From NCBI RefSeq assembly GCF_022953055.1, contig NZ_JALJEJ010000007.1, positions 1 to 64,000 of the forward strand: 64,000 bases of DNA, in the 5' to 3' direction. Every line of letters begins with the position of its first letter. Within the stretch, counting starts at the first letter, position 1. The notes under the pieces were generated by a model that was given only the letters and a program-made list of their open reading frames with translations, was not told the DNA's origin and made no database searches. The DNA is from Mucilaginibacter straminoryzae. GTDB lineage: Bacteria > Bacteroidota > Bacteroidia > Sphingobacteriales > Sphingobacteriaceae. Made by a program: the position numbers and the translations under genes. This document shows positions 50,585 to 60,778 of the stretch, in pieces.

Positions 50585-53500
50585 TCACTGCCTGTTATAC
50601 ATTCTCACCCACTTAATTAAAGTTTCTGCCGCTTCATCTGTAACCAGTTTAGGCATTAAACGCCATAACCAGTTCCCTTCTGTCGTTGACGGGTTGTTCA
50701 TCCGGGAATTTTCGTCCAGGCCTAAGACATCCTGCATCGCAGCAATAGCCACTTTAGCTGTTGAGGCATAGGCAAGGCGTATAAATATCCGGTGAATGTT
50801 TTTTGCTTTTGGCGCCATGCCTGTATAGGTTTCGATTTGCTCTTTAATTAAATCGTCTGTGTCCTGGTTGAACCAGCCAACCGTAGTATTATTATCATGC
50901 GTGCCGGTGTATACAAGGAAATTATGATCGTAATTGTGCGGGATATAGATGGACTGCGCCATGGTATCGCCCCAGGCAAATTGCAGTACTTTCATACCCG
51001 GCAGGTTAAATTCGTCGCGCAAGTCCCACACGGGTTGATCGATATCTCCAAGATCTTCGGCAACAAAACGCACATTACCTAAAGCCTCTTTGATGTTGGT
51101 GAAGAAATCGCTGCCGGGCCCCTTTACCCACTTGCCATTTTTTGCCGTTTCTTCACCAGCCGGAACTTCCCAATAGGCAGAAAACGCGCGGAAGTGATCT
51201 AAGCGTACCAGATCAAACAGCTCCATATTTTTCTTCAGCCTGTTGATCCACCAACAATAGTCTTCCCGCTTCATGGCCTGCCAATTGTAAACAGGCATTC
51301 CCCAAAGCTGGCCATTTTCGTTAAAATAGTCAGATGGTACGCCTGCTACACCCGTCATCTTGCCATTTTTATCCACGGCAAATAAATGCTGGTTTGCCCA
51401 AACATCTACAGAATCATAACTGATGTAGAAGGGAAGATCACCAAAGAGCTGAATATTCAGCACCCGGCAATAGTCTTTTAACTGCTGCCACTGCCGGAAG
51501 AAAATAAACTGGAGCCATTTGATCTTATTAATCTCTTCCGCATTTCGTTCCGCAAACCTGTTTAAAGTTGCTTCGTTGCGGCTCTTAAAGCTTTTAGGCC
51601 ACTCGTACCAGGCATCACCCTCGTGGTAATTTTTTACTACACTATATAGGGCGAAATCATTAAGCCAGTAAGCTTCCTTTTCACAAAAAGCTTTGAAACG
51701 TTGCTGTAACTGCTTGAAGTTGCCACTGGTAAATTTCTGATAAACTTTATCGAAAAGCTGTTGCTTTAGATCCTCTACATTTTCAAAATCAATACTATCG
51801 GTCTGCTGTAGGTGGAAGTTTTCTAATTCCTCTTCGCCAATCAGGCCGTCCTTGGCTAACAGCACGGGGCTAATGAGCAGCGTATTGCCGGCCATGCTGC
51901 TAATGGAACTGTATGGCGAATAGCTTTGTGCTTTTTCCGTGGGGTTCAACGGCAATAATTGCCAGTACTTCTGCCCGAATTTGCTTAAAAAGTTTGCAAA
52001 GGTACGCGCACCCGGACCCAGATCGCCAATACCAAAATTGGATGGGAGCGAGGTGATATGCATCAGGATACCTGCGCCGCGGTCATTCTCCGGATATTCT
52101 AACTCGAGTATCGCCATCGGCAGTGCTCCGAAAATCTGACTTAACAGCACGCCTTCCGGATTTACCTTTTCTTCCACGCTGGTCAGTGTGTTCTTAAAGC
52201 TTTCAGGCGCTTCCTCCGGAATAATTAACCGCGTATTCTTCCAGTCGATCTCAGTAATATCTCTGTTTTGCTCTTTACAGATGGCAGCGGTGTACAGCCC
52301 TGTGGCGACTATCAGCCATTTCTTTTGGTAGCGGCGCGCAAAGGCGATGACATTATCCTGGTAGGCACCTTTTACTTTTAGCGGAATGTAATTTCCCTTG
52401 GTAAATAGTTCGCGCTCTTCGCTGCGGAGTTTGAACAATTGCTGCGTCAACCATAGTTTGATATGCCCGTTGTAACGGTCCTGCCATAATTGCGAAAGCA
52501 GCTCTGCGTTGTCTTCAGCTAGTTTACTATGAAGTAATTGATTGCGTAAATCATAGTCTACAGGTCGGCGGTTATCCGGATCGACAAGGCTTAAATCCCA
52601 CAATTCGCAGCCATGGTAAACATCTGGCACGCCGGGACAGGTGAATTTTAATAATACCTGCGCCAATGAATTAACAATACCGTGATCGCTTAATTGCTGG
52701 TGGAACGGAACAAACGATTGCCAGAATTCGCCCTGCTGATCAAGCAGGCTGGTGGCAAAATCTAAGGTTGCGTTTTCATATTCTTCGTTCGGGGCCGTCC
52801 AGTCCGAATTTGTTTTGGCTTCGCGCAAAGCTTTGGTCAGGTATTCTTTGATCCGCTCGCCGAAGTTATCTTCCGGCTGCCCTGGCATAGGATATGCCCC
52901 TGCAATGGTCTGGTAGATCAGGTAACGGTCGTTAACATCGGGCACGGGGGAGTCCCAATTCCTTTCCAGCTTTTGCCACTGTTTAATCAGGTCAGCCCAT
53001 TCGCCCGGCATCGCAGAGAGCGCGTTCAACCGTGCACGCACGTCTTCGCCGCGTTTGGTATCATGGGTAGAAGTTCCGTTGATTGAAAGCGGCCATTGTT
53101 TCTGGCGCTGGCGCATCAGCCGGTGAAACTCTTTCACGTCTATCCCAAAAGCGTCGGGCGCGTCGCCTACTTCATTATGACCTACAAAACGGTTGTAGGT
53201 GTACATCAGTGTGTCTTCCACGCCTTTAGCCATTAGCGGGCCGCTGAACTGCATCAACCGCTGATAAAATTTTAAAGCCCTGTCGTTATAAGAAGCGCTG
53301 TTCTCATGCGGCTTCTGCAACAGGCGTTCATCAAACAGATTTGCCGCCTCCTGAAGCGAGGGGCTTTCCATAAGCACGGCTGAAAGAATAGACCTCACTG
53401 ACGCTGTTTCTGTTTCATCTAAGGGCATGGCATTGCCATAGAACCGATACACGGGGCAATGAATCAAAATTTTAGCGATCAGGTTTTTGATATTCTCCAG

Positions 53501-54802
53501 ACCGACCGTTTTTAATGCTTTCTGATCTGCCAGTTTCAACCGCACAAAATAATAAGCGAGGTTATTCAACTCACCCTGCATGTGCGTTTCCAGAATGTGC
53601 GTTTTTTTCTGGTGGATCTGCTGCTCTACCGGCTCGCTTTTACCGATCAGCCGGTTATAAAGCGAGGTGAATTTTCTTTCCGAAGACTCATCGGTGAGCA
53701 GATTATTTACCTGGGCCAGGAAATCGTAACCGGTATTACCCTGCAAAGCCCAGCGGGAGGGCATGTTTTCGCCACGCTCTAAAATTTTCTCGGCTACGAT
53801 ATAAGTTTCGTCGCCAGCCAGTTCTCGAAGGTTATGCAAATAATTTTCGGGATCGTATAAACCGTCAATATGGTCTATCCTTAATCCCTGAAAAATGCCT
53901 TTGTCAACCAAAGTCTTAATCAGGCTATGATAATGGCTGAATACCTCCGGATCCTGGATGTTTAAGCAGATGAGGCTGTTTACCGTGAAGAAACGGCGGA
54001 AGTTGATATCCTTATCCGTCTCCTGCCAGTTACATGGGCGGTAAAACTGGCTGTCGATCACTTGCTTAAGCAGTTCGGGGTTATTGTTGATGTTGTTTAA
54101 TGCATCTTCAATACTATCCTTTGCGTCCTGCTGTTCTGCCACCTGGTTGAACTTGCTTAACCAACCCGCCCATCTCAATGCAAGCTTTTTATTGTCTGAA
54201 GCTGCCCAAACCGTATCTATTTCTCTAACCGTAGATTTTAATGTATCAGGAATTTCAACCGCGTTTAAAATAGTTTGATAGGATTGCGGGTTTAACGGCC
54301 AGAAGTTATCATAGTATTTTAGAACCAGTAGCCGGTCCTGGTAGGCTACCTGTAGTTCCTGCTTTTCTAACACATCAGAAAGTTCGCCGCCTAAGACCGG
54401 AATCATCAGGCGTTCGCTTTGAAAAAGGTCGCTCGCGATACCCGTATCAAAGAAGCCTGCATATAGTGAACGTTTGCCTTTCTCGAGCAGGTCCATCAGC
54501 CAGGGGTTCTTTTCATGCACGCCCATGTGGTTGGGCACAATGTCCTGCAGCCAGCCCATACCGGCATCGCTCAGCTTTTTGCTGATGGCTTTTAACTGTT
54601 TTTCGGTGCCTATTTCGGGGTTGATATGATGCGGGTTAATGCCATCATAACCGTGCGTACTGCCTGGTGTTGCTTCAAATATCGGCGAAGCATAAATAGT
54701 ACTTACCCCCAATTTTTGCAGGTAGCTGATTATTTTTTCGAACTCAGCGAAAGTAAATTGCTGGTGGAATTGTATACGATAGGTAGCGACAGGATTAAAC
54801 AT
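50585..54802 (-). CDS. Fused maltooligosyl trehalose synthase and 4-alpha-glucanotransferase
   Basis: The 1405-residue protein has two catalytic units. Residues 1 to about 890 are TreY: MFNPVATYRIQFHQQFTFAE, SPIFEATPGSTHGYDGINPH, LRIDHIDGLYDPENYLHNL (catalytic region) and TSTHDTKRGEDVRARLNAL. From about residue 900, GAGILMHITSLPSNFGIGDL begins a MalQ amylomaltase (GH77), with LFDLVRLDHFRAFSAYWEVP and VYTGTHDNNTTVGW. TreY turns the reducing end of maltodextrin into a trehalosyl end; MalQ redistributes glucans. The junction near residue 890-905 has no long linker. It is the last gene of the glgX-treZ-treY::malQ run. Confidence 0.93.
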   Translation of the reverse strand: MFNPVATYRIQFHQQFTFAEFEKIISYLQKLGVSTIYASPIFEATPGSTHGYDGINPHHINPEIGTEKQLKAISKKLSDAGMGWLQDIVPNHMGVHEKNPWLMDLLEKGKRSLYAGFFDTGIASDLFQSERLMIPVLGGELSDVLEKQELQVAYQDRLLVLKYYDNFWPLNPQSYQTILNAVEIPDTLKSTVREIDTVWAASDNKKLALRWAGWLSKFNQVAEQQDAKDSIEDALNNINNNPELLKQVIDSQFYRPCNWQETDKDINFRRFFTVNSLICLNIQDPEVFSHYHSLIKTLVDKGIFQGLRIDHIDGLYDPENYLHNLRELAGDETYIVAEKILERGENMPSRWALQGNTGYDFLAQVNNLLTDESSERKFTSLYNRLIGKSEPVEQQIHQKKTHILETHMQGELNNLAYYFVRLKLADQKALKTVGLENIKNLIAKILIHCPVYRFYGNAMPLDETETASVRSILSAVLMESPSLQEAANLFDERLLQKPHENSASYNDRALKFYQRLMQFSGPLMAKGVEDTLMYTYNRFVGHNEVGDAPDAFGIDVKEFHRLMRQRQKQWPLSINGTSTHDTKRGEDVRARLNALSAMPGEWADLIKQWQKLERNWDSPVPDVNDRYLIYQTIAGAYPMPGQPEDNFGERIKEYLTKALREAKTNSDWTAPNEEYENATLDFATSLLDQQGEFWQSFVPFHQQLSDHGIVNSLAQVLLKFTCPGVPDVYHGCELWDLSLVDPDNRRPVDYDLRNQLLHSKLAEDNAELLSQLWQDRYNGHIKLWLTQQLFKLRSEERELFTKGNYIPLKVKGAYQDNVIAFARRYQKKWLIVATGLYTAAICKEQNRDITEIDWKNTRLIIPEEAPESFKNTLTSVEEKVNPEGVLLSQIFGALPMAILELEYPENDRGAGILMHITSLPSNFGIGDLGPGARTFANFLSKFGQKYWQLLPLNPTEKAQSYSPYSSISSMAGNTLLISPVLLAKDGLIGEEELENFHLQQTDSIDFENVEDLKQQLFDKVYQKFTSGNFKQLQQRFKAFCEKEAYWLNDFALYSVVKNYHEGDAWYEWPKSFKSRNEATLNRFAERNAEEINKIKWLQFIFFRQWQQLKDYCRVLNIQLFGDLPFYISYDSVDVWANQHLFAVDKNGKMTGVAGVPSDYFNENGQLWGMPVYNWQAMKREDYCWWINRLKKNMELFDLVRLDHFRAFSAYWEVPAGEETAKNGKWVKGPGSDFFTNIKEALGNVRFVAEDLGDIDQPVWDLRDEFNLPGMKVLQFAWGDTMAQSIYIPHNYDHNFLVYTGTHDNNTTVGWFNQDTDDLIKEQIETYTGMAPKAKNIHRIFIRLAYASTAKVAIAAMQDVLGLDENSRMNNPSTTEGNWLWRLMPKLVTDEAAETLIKWVRMYNRQ

Positions 54803-54805
54803 AGT

Positions 54806-56635
54806 TTAGCTGATAGCGTAAATGATAGCCGATTCTGGCTGTAGATCAACTTTGGAATCACCAGGAAGATGATCCGGCGCTTCTTTAGGTCCGTTCCATC
54901 TTGGCGATGCAGAGTCGATCAGTTTGTTCCATTTCTTTTCGGTAGATGGTAGAGCGATGACTTGCTGCTGGTCTGAAAAGTTCATCAAAACCACCAGATG
55001 CTCTCCCTGGTACCAGCGGTGCAGTACAAGTGTTTTGTTTTCTTCATTGGCCTCCACCTGTACGTGCTGCCGGTTTAAGTTCTTTAATGCAGGTACGGTT
55101 TTACGCAGATTAATCAATGTTTTGTAATAGGCCAGCATCATCGCATGGGGGTATTTATCCAGTAAATCCCATTGCAGTTTAGAGCCTTCGAACGTTTGTT
55201 CATCAACCGGGTCTGGCGCTTCACCTTGTGCATGGAAAGCGGCGAATTCGGCCTTACGGCCTTTACGTACTGCTTCCGCCAATTCCGCGTCGGTGTGGCT
55301 TACAAAATACAGGAAAGGGTTGGGCTCCGCCCATTCTTCACCCATAAACAGCATGGGTAGGAAAGGCGCTGTTAACACTGCTGCTGCCATTAGCTTTTGC
55401 ATTTCAAAGCTAAAGAGCTGGCTGTTGCGTTCGCCCAGCATACGGTTACCCACCTGGTCGTGGTTTTGCGAGAAAACCACAAACTGCTTACCCGGATTAT
55501 TTTTTGCCGGTACCCCAAAGTTTTTATGACGATGCGCCGAATACTGACCATCGTACACGTAAGCATCGCAGTAGGCTTTGGCCAGGTCTTTAAGACCATT
55601 AAAATCTTCGTAGTAACCGGTGCGATCGCCGCCGGCAGTTACCCGTAACGCATGGTGAAATTCGTCGACCCATTGCGAGTCCATGCCATAGCCTTGCTTG
55701 TCAAGGCCGTTGATGTAGCGTGTATCGTTCAGGTCGCACTCTACTATTAAATAGTGTTTTTTGCCTGTTTGCTTCATCAGCGCGTCCACATGTTCCTTAA
55801 TCTCTGCCAGAATGTGTTTCGGACTGAAATCGTTAATCGCGTGAACGGCATCCATACGCAGGGCATCAATATGGAAATCGCGGAACCACATTAAGGCATT
55901 TTCTATGTAATATTGCCGCACGGCATCGCACCAGGCGTCGTCAAAGTTGATGGCGTTGCCCCAGGGGGTGTTATACTTTTTGGTGAAGTAATGGCCGAAT
56001 TCGCCGAAGTAATTTCCTTCCGGGCCGAGGTGGTTATAAACTACATCCAGCACAACAGCGATACTTTTCTTATGGCAGGCATTTACCAATTGTTGCAAGC
56101 CTTTGGGCCCGCCGTAGCTGTGTTGAACGGCATAAGGGAACACACCATCATAACCCCAGTTACGCCCGCCAGGAAATTGTGCTACCGGCATAATTTCAAT
56201 GGCGTTGATGCCCAACTCTTTTAGGTAGTCCAGCTTTGCCTCAATCCCTGCGAAGTTACTTTCGGGCGAAAATGTACCGGCATGCAGTTCATATAACAGG
56301 TAACTTTCCAAAGCCGGATTGTCCCAACCTTCGTCAGTCCATTGAAATGTTTTCAGATCTACCACCTGCGAGGGCCCGTGTACATCTTCGGGCTGACTAA
56401 GCGAAGCCGGATCAGGAAGGAACTTCTCTCCATCCAATACAAAACGGTATAAGTCGCCGTCTTTCAGCTGGTCTGTCTGCAGGTGCCAATAACCCAGATC
56501 TTTTTGCTCCATCGGCAGGTCTATGCGGCCGTTACAGATACGCAAACTGACGTTTTTTGCATTCGGAGCCCAAACCACTGCTTTTACACCACCTTTTGAT
56601 ACGTTAACACCAATCGTCCGTTTCTCAATTTCCAT
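54806..56635 (-). CDS. treZ: Malto-oligosyltrehalose trehalohydrolase
   Basis: TreZ releases trehalose from maltooligosyltrehalose. The 609-residue GH13 protein starts with a CBM48-like module (GGVKAVVWAPNAKNVSLRIC), then LLYELHAGTFSPESNFAGIE, VVYNHLGPEGNYFG and DALRMDAVHAINDF with the nucleophile Asp near residue 260; VFSQNHDQVGNRMLGERNS follows. Only three bases separate its stop from treY::malQ, so they are one operon. Confidence 0.95.
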   Translation of the reverse strand: MEIEKRTIGVNVSKGGVKAVVWAPNAKNVSLRICNGRIDLPMEQKDLGYWHLQTDQLKDGDLYRFVLDGEKFLPDPASLSQPEDVHGPSQVVDLKTFQWTDEGWDNPALESYLLYELHAGTFSPESNFAGIEAKLDYLKELGINAIEIMPVAQFPGGRNWGYDGVFPYAVQHSYGGPKGLQQLVNACHKKSIAVVLDVVYNHLGPEGNYFGEFGHYFTKKYNTPWGNAINFDDAWCDAVRQYYIENALMWFRDFHIDALRMDAVHAINDFSPKHILAEIKEHVDALMKQTGKKHYLIVECDLNDTRYINGLDKQGYGMDSQWVDEFHHALRVTAGGDRTGYYEDFNGLKDLAKAYCDAYVYDGQYSAHRHKNFGVPAKNNPGKQFVVFSQNHDQVGNRMLGERNSQLFSFEMQKLMAAAVLTAPFLPMLFMGEEWAEPNPFLYFVSHTDAELAEAVRKGRKAEFAAFHAQGEAPDPVDEQTFEGSKLQWDLLDKYPHAMMLAYYKTLINLRKTVPALKNLNRQHVQVEANEENKTLVLHRWYQGEHLVVLMNFSDQQQVIALPSTEKKWNKLIDSASPRWNGPKEAPDHLPGDSKVDLQPESAIIYAIS

Positions 56636-56649
56636 TCTTTCTCACATTA

Positions 56650-58779
56650 TCAGTGCATAACCGGGTGATGCAGTACCACTACAGAGCGTCCGTCTACTTT
56701 TATGGTATCACCTGCTGTGTACTTATCGCCCTGGCCTATAAAGTTGTCGCAGGTATCCAATACCAGTTGCCAGTCTTTTCCGTAATCATCCGGCGGCAAG
56801 GTATAATCCAATGGTTCGTGATGCGCGTTGAAGATAATGTAGAAGTTATCGTCGATGATAGGCACACCATCGCGGTAGCGCGAACGCAGCGCTTTACCAT
56901 TCATAAATACTGCCAGCGATTTTGCATAGCCCGAGTTCCAGTCCTCGTCGCTCATTTGAGCGCCATAGGTGTTAAACCAGGCAATATCTTCCAGTCCGCC
57001 TTCTTTAACCGCTGTACCTCTAAACCATCTTCTTCTGCGGAAGGCAGGATGCTTCTGGCGGAATTCAATCAGCTTACGTGTAAACTCCAGCAGTTCTTTA
57101 TCAGCTTGTTCCCAATTGGTCCAGGAAATCTCGTTGTCCTGACAATAGGCGTTATTATTACCTTGTTGTGTACGACTGATCTCGTCACCTGAAACCAGCA
57201 TCGGCACGCCCTGCGAAAGGAACAGGGTAGTTAAAAAGTTCCGTTTCTGGCGTTCTCTTAACTCGTTAATTGCGTCATCATCTGTCGGTCCTTCGGCACC
57301 GCAGTTCCAGGAGCGGTTGTGGCTTTCCCCGTCGTTATTGCCTTCGCCGTTGGCATCATTGTGTTTTTCGTTGTAGCTTACCAGGTCGTTGAGGGTAAAG
57401 CCATCATGTGCCGTAATGAAATTGACACTTGCCGTAGGTCGACGCAGTTCATCGCGGTACAGGTCAGAACTTCCCGTAAAGCGCGAAGCAAACTCGGCTA
57501 GCGTACTATCGGCCCCGCGCCAGTAATCACGCACGCAATCGCGGTATTTGCCATTCCATTCGCCCCATCCCGGAGGGAATTTGCCCACCTGGTATCCGCC
57601 TTCGCCAATGTCCCAGGGTTCGGCAATCAATTTAACCTGAGAGATAACGGGGTCCTGGTGGATGATATCAAAGAAGGCGCTCAGGCGGTTTACCTCATGC
57701 AGTTCGCGGGCGAGGGTAGCAGCAAGGTCAAAACGGAAACCGTCTACGTGCATCTCGGTGATCCAGTAGCGTAAGCTGTCCATAATTAAACGGAGCACGC
57801 TTGGCAGATTGGCGTTTAAGGTGTTGCCCGTGCCGGTGTAGTCCATGTAAAAACGCTTGTTGTCGTCAACCAGGCGGTAATAAGCTTCGTTGTCTACACC
57901 TTTAAAGGAAATAGTCGGGCCCATCTGGTTGCCTTCGGCAGTGTGGTTATAGACCACATCGAGGATTACCTCGATACCCGCCTTATGCAGATCCTTCACC
58001 ATTTGTTTAAACTCGCTCACCTGTTCGCCCAACACGCCAGATGAAGAGTATTTCACCTCTGGTGCGAAGAAACCAATGGTGTTGTAACCCCAATAATTAG
58101 TCAGCCCGTTCTCTTTCAAATGTCGGTCTGCCAAAAAGTGGTGTACAGGCATCAGTTCGATGGTTGTAATACCCAGGTCTTTCAAATATTGTATAGTAAC
58201 CGGGTGCGAGATACCAGCGTATGTTCCACGGATATTCTCCGGAATTTCCGGGTGAAGCATGGTAAAACCGCGCACATGCGTTTCATAAATAATGGTTTCG
58301 GTATAAGGCAGCTTTAATTGGGTGTCGCCTTCCCAGTCGAAGTTCGGGTCAACCACCACGCATTTGGGTAAATACGGCGCGCTGTCGGTCTCACTGAAAC
58401 TCAGGTCCTCGTCGCGGCTCCCAACCTCGTAACCAAATAAGGAATCGTGCCATTCAATAGGCCCTGCAATTGCTTTTGCATAAGGGTCTATCAGTAATTT
58501 ATTCGGGTTGAAGCGCTGGCCGTTTGCCGGGTCATAAGCGCCATGTACGCGAAAACCGTATAACTGGCCGGGGCCTATATCCGGAATAAAGGTGTGCCAT
58601 ATTTCGTGGGTACGCTCTTGCATGGTTATTTTGGCGTACTCCATCTCGTCTTTAACGGTTTTAAATAAACAGACTTCAACTTTAGAAGCGTTTAGTGCAT
58701 ACACTGCAAAGTTCACGCCTTTGCCGGTCCAGGTTGCACCCAGCGGAAATGCATCGCCGGGATAATTTTTTAAATCCAT
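56650..58779 (-). CDS. glgX: Glycogen debranching enzyme GlgX
   Basis: GlgX removes alpha-1,6 branches from limit-dextrin glycogen. The 709-residue protein starts MDLKNYPGDAFPLGATWTGK (CBM48), then VVYNHTAEGNQMGPTISFKG, VDGFRFDLAATLARELHEVN with the nucleophile Asp near 345, and FITAHDGFTLNDLVSYNEKH. The frame opens at 58869; the ATG at 58779 is preferred because the upstream part reads as random. It lies 14 bases before treZ and supplies debranched chains to TreY. Confidence 0.95.
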   Translation of the reverse strand: MDLKNYPGDAFPLGATWTGKGVNFAVYALNASKVEVCLFKTVKDEMEYAKITMQERTHEIWHTFIPDIGPGQLYGFRVHGAYDPANGQRFNPNKLLIDPYAKAIAGPIEWHDSLFGYEVGSRDEDLSFSETDSAPYLPKCVVVDPNFDWEGDTQLKLPYTETIIYETHVRGFTMLHPEIPENIRGTYAGISHPVTIQYLKDLGITTIELMPVHHFLADRHLKENGLTNYWGYNTIGFFAPEVKYSSSGVLGEQVSEFKQMVKDLHKAGIEVILDVVYNHTAEGNQMGPTISFKGVDNEAYYRLVDDNKRFYMDYTGTGNTLNANLPSVLRLIMDSLRYWITEMHVDGFRFDLAATLARELHEVNRLSAFFDIIHQDPVISQVKLIAEPWDIGEGGYQVGKFPPGWGEWNGKYRDCVRDYWRGADSTLAEFASRFTGSSDLYRDELRRPTASVNFITAHDGFTLNDLVSYNEKHNDANGEGNNDGESHNRSWNCGAEGPTDDDAINELRERQKRNFLTTLFLSQGVPMLVSGDEISRTQQGNNNAYCQDNEISWTNWEQADKELLEFTRKLIEFRQKHPAFRRRRWFRGTAVKEGGLEDIAWFNTYGAQMSDEDWNSGYAKSLAVFMNGKALRSRYRDGVPIIDDNFYIIFNAHHEPLDYTLPPDDYGKDWQLVLDTCDNFIGQGDKYTAGDTIKVDGRSVVVLHHPVMH

Positions 58780-59076
58780 ATAACCAAAAATTAAAAAAGA
58801 GCTAAAATGTTTGGCATTCAGAGGGGCGATCATGAAAAAAAGATGAAGGAATAAAACCCGGGACGACAAATTATTTACCGGCTGATAGTCTGTATGCTTA
58901 TTTGCAGTGTTAAAGTGATGTTAAATTGTAAAAATGACACTTATTAAACTTGTTGATAATCAGGTAAAAATAATTGGTGCCTTTAGCCCAAACAGACAGT
59001 GTAAAAAAAACACTACGCGTTTGTTTCCGAAATAAAAAAATTCCTACATTAGGCGGACACCAATTATAGCATCAGT
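58780..59076. promoter_or_regulatory. Divergent intergenic region with candidate promoter for the GMC gene
   Basis: A TTTG at 59020-59023 is 21 bases from TACATTAG at 59045-59052, seven of eight matches to the -7 pattern in the positions that count. This may drive the GMC operon. AAAAAAACACTACGCG precedes it. No gene is seen in the 297 bases. Confidence 0.4.
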
Positions 59077-60759
59077 ATGTCAGCTAACAATACTTATGAC
59101 GCCATCGTTGTGGGATCCGGAATCTCGGGCGGATGGGCAGCCAAAGAACTTACTCAAAAAGGCTTAAAAACATTATTACTTGAGCGGGGCAAAAACATCG
59201 AGCACATTAAAGATTATGTGAACGCTAATAAAGGCCCCTGGGAGTTCCCGCACCGCGGCGGACGTACGCAGGAGATGATCAAAGATTACCCTGTACTGAA
59301 ACGCGATTACCCGCTCAATGAAACCAACCTGGATTACTGGACCAACGAAAAGGAGAGCCCGTATACGGAGGTTCAACGTTTCGATTGGTTCCGTGGTTAT
59401 CACGTTGGTGGCCGTTCGTTGATGTGGGGAAGACAATCCTACCGCTGGCATGATATCGATTTTGAGGCTAACCTTAAAGATGGTATTGCTGTAGACTGGC
59501 CTATTCGCTATAAAGACATTGCACCATGGTATAGCTATGCAGAGAAGTTTGCCGGCATCTCTGGTAACCGCGATGGTGTGCCTATCCTGCCTGATGGCGA
59601 TTTTATGCCGCCGATGGATATGAACGTGGTGGAAAAAGATGTAGCTGCACGTCTTAAACAACAATTTAAAGGCGAACGCCATATGATCATCGGCCGTACG
59701 GCTAATATAACTGTACCGCATGAAGGTCGTACCAACTGCCAGTACCGTAACAAATGCTGGTTAGGCTGTCCGTTCGGTGCTTATTTCAGTACACAATCGG
59801 CAACGTTGCCGGCCGCCATGAAGACCGGTAACTTAACGCTTCGCCCATGGAGCATTGTTACCCGCGTGCTTTATGATAAAGACACCAAGAAGGCGAAAGG
59901 CGTAGAGGTGCTTGATGCAGAGAACAACAAAACCTATGAATACTATGCTAAAATCGTATTCGTAAATGCATCTGCATTAAACTCTGCCTGGATATTGATG
60001 AACTCTGCAACGGACGTTTGGGAAGGTGGTTTGGGCAGCAGCAGCGGCGAGCTGGGCCACAACGTAATGGACCACCACTTAGGTGTGGGTGCATCTGGGG
60101 TGGTAGAAGGCTACGAAGACAAATATTACTACGGCCGTCGTGCTAACGGCATTTATATCCCGCGTTACCGCAACCTCAATGGCGAGAAGCGCGATTACAT
60201 CCGCGGGTTTGGTTACCAGGGCAGCGCAAGCCGCGATCGCTGGAGCCGCGACATTCCTGAAATTAACCTGGGTGGCGAATTTAAAGACGCACTGGGCGAA
60301 CCAGGTGCATGGCACATGGGTATTGGTGGCTTTGGTGAAACTTTACCATATCACGATAACCGCGTATACCTGGATAAGAGCAAAAAAGATAAGTGGGGAC
60401 TTCCGATCCTGGCAGTTGATGCTGTAGCACGCGACAACGAAAAGAAAATGCGTGTGGATATGGCTAACGATGCTAAGGAAATGCTGGAAGCTGCCGGTGT
60501 AAAAGATGTAAAACCTTACACTTCAGATCCGGTGCTGGGTCGTGGTATCCACGAAATGGGCACTGCGCGTATGGGTCGTGATCCGAAAACATCGGTGCTG
60601 AACGAGTGGAACCAGGTTTGGGATGCCAAGAACGTATTCGTGACCGACGGTGCCTGTATGACTTCTGCCGCATGCCAGAACCCATCATTAACTTATATGG
60701 CATTAACAGCCCGTGCAGCCGACTATGCTGTTCAGGAACTGAAAAAAATGAACATCTAA
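59077..60759 (+). CDS. GMC family oxidoreductase, probably the catalytic subunit of a sugar or glycoside dehydrogenase
   Basis: The 560-residue FAD enzyme begins with the dinucleotide motif VVGSGISGGWAAKEL (Gly13, Gly15, Gly18). The GMC signature VGGRSLMWGRQSYRW follows, and the C-terminal domain has HEMGTARMGRDPKTSVLNEW and CQNPSLTYMALTARAADYAV, with a Glu-His-Asn type active site. It resembles GMC proteins that oxidise sugars at C-3 in Bacteroidota, with the subunit 3-like protein at 62259 as the likely partner. It has no signal peptide of its own, so it may be exported by a hitchhiker mechanism with the Tat-bearing partner. Confidence 0.9.
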   Translation: MSANNTYDAIVVGSGISGGWAAKELTQKGLKTLLLERGKNIEHIKDYVNANKGPWEFPHRGGRTQEMIKDYPVLKRDYPLNETNLDYWTNEKESPYTEVQRFDWFRGYHVGGRSLMWGRQSYRWHDIDFEANLKDGIAVDWPIRYKDIAPWYSYAEKFAGISGNRDGVPILPDGDFMPPMDMNVVEKDVAARLKQQFKGERHMIIGRTANITVPHEGRTNCQYRNKCWLGCPFGAYFSTQSATLPAAMKTGNLTLRPWSIVTRVLYDKDTKKAKGVEVLDAENNKTYEYYAKIVFVNASALNSAWILMNSATDVWEGGLGSSSGELGHNVMDHHLGVGASGVVEGYEDKYYYGRRANGIYIPRYRNLNGEKRDYIRGFGYQGSASRDRWSRDIPEINLGGEFKDALGEPGAWHMGIGGFGETLPYHDNRVYLDKSKKDKWGLPILAVDAVARDNEKKMRVDMANDAKEMLEAAGVKDVKPYTSDPVLGRGIHEMGTARMGRDPKTSVLNEWNQVWDAKNVFVTDGACMTSAACQNPSLTYMALTARAADYAVQELKKMNI

Positions 60760-60778
60760 CTCTACAAAAATATAACCG

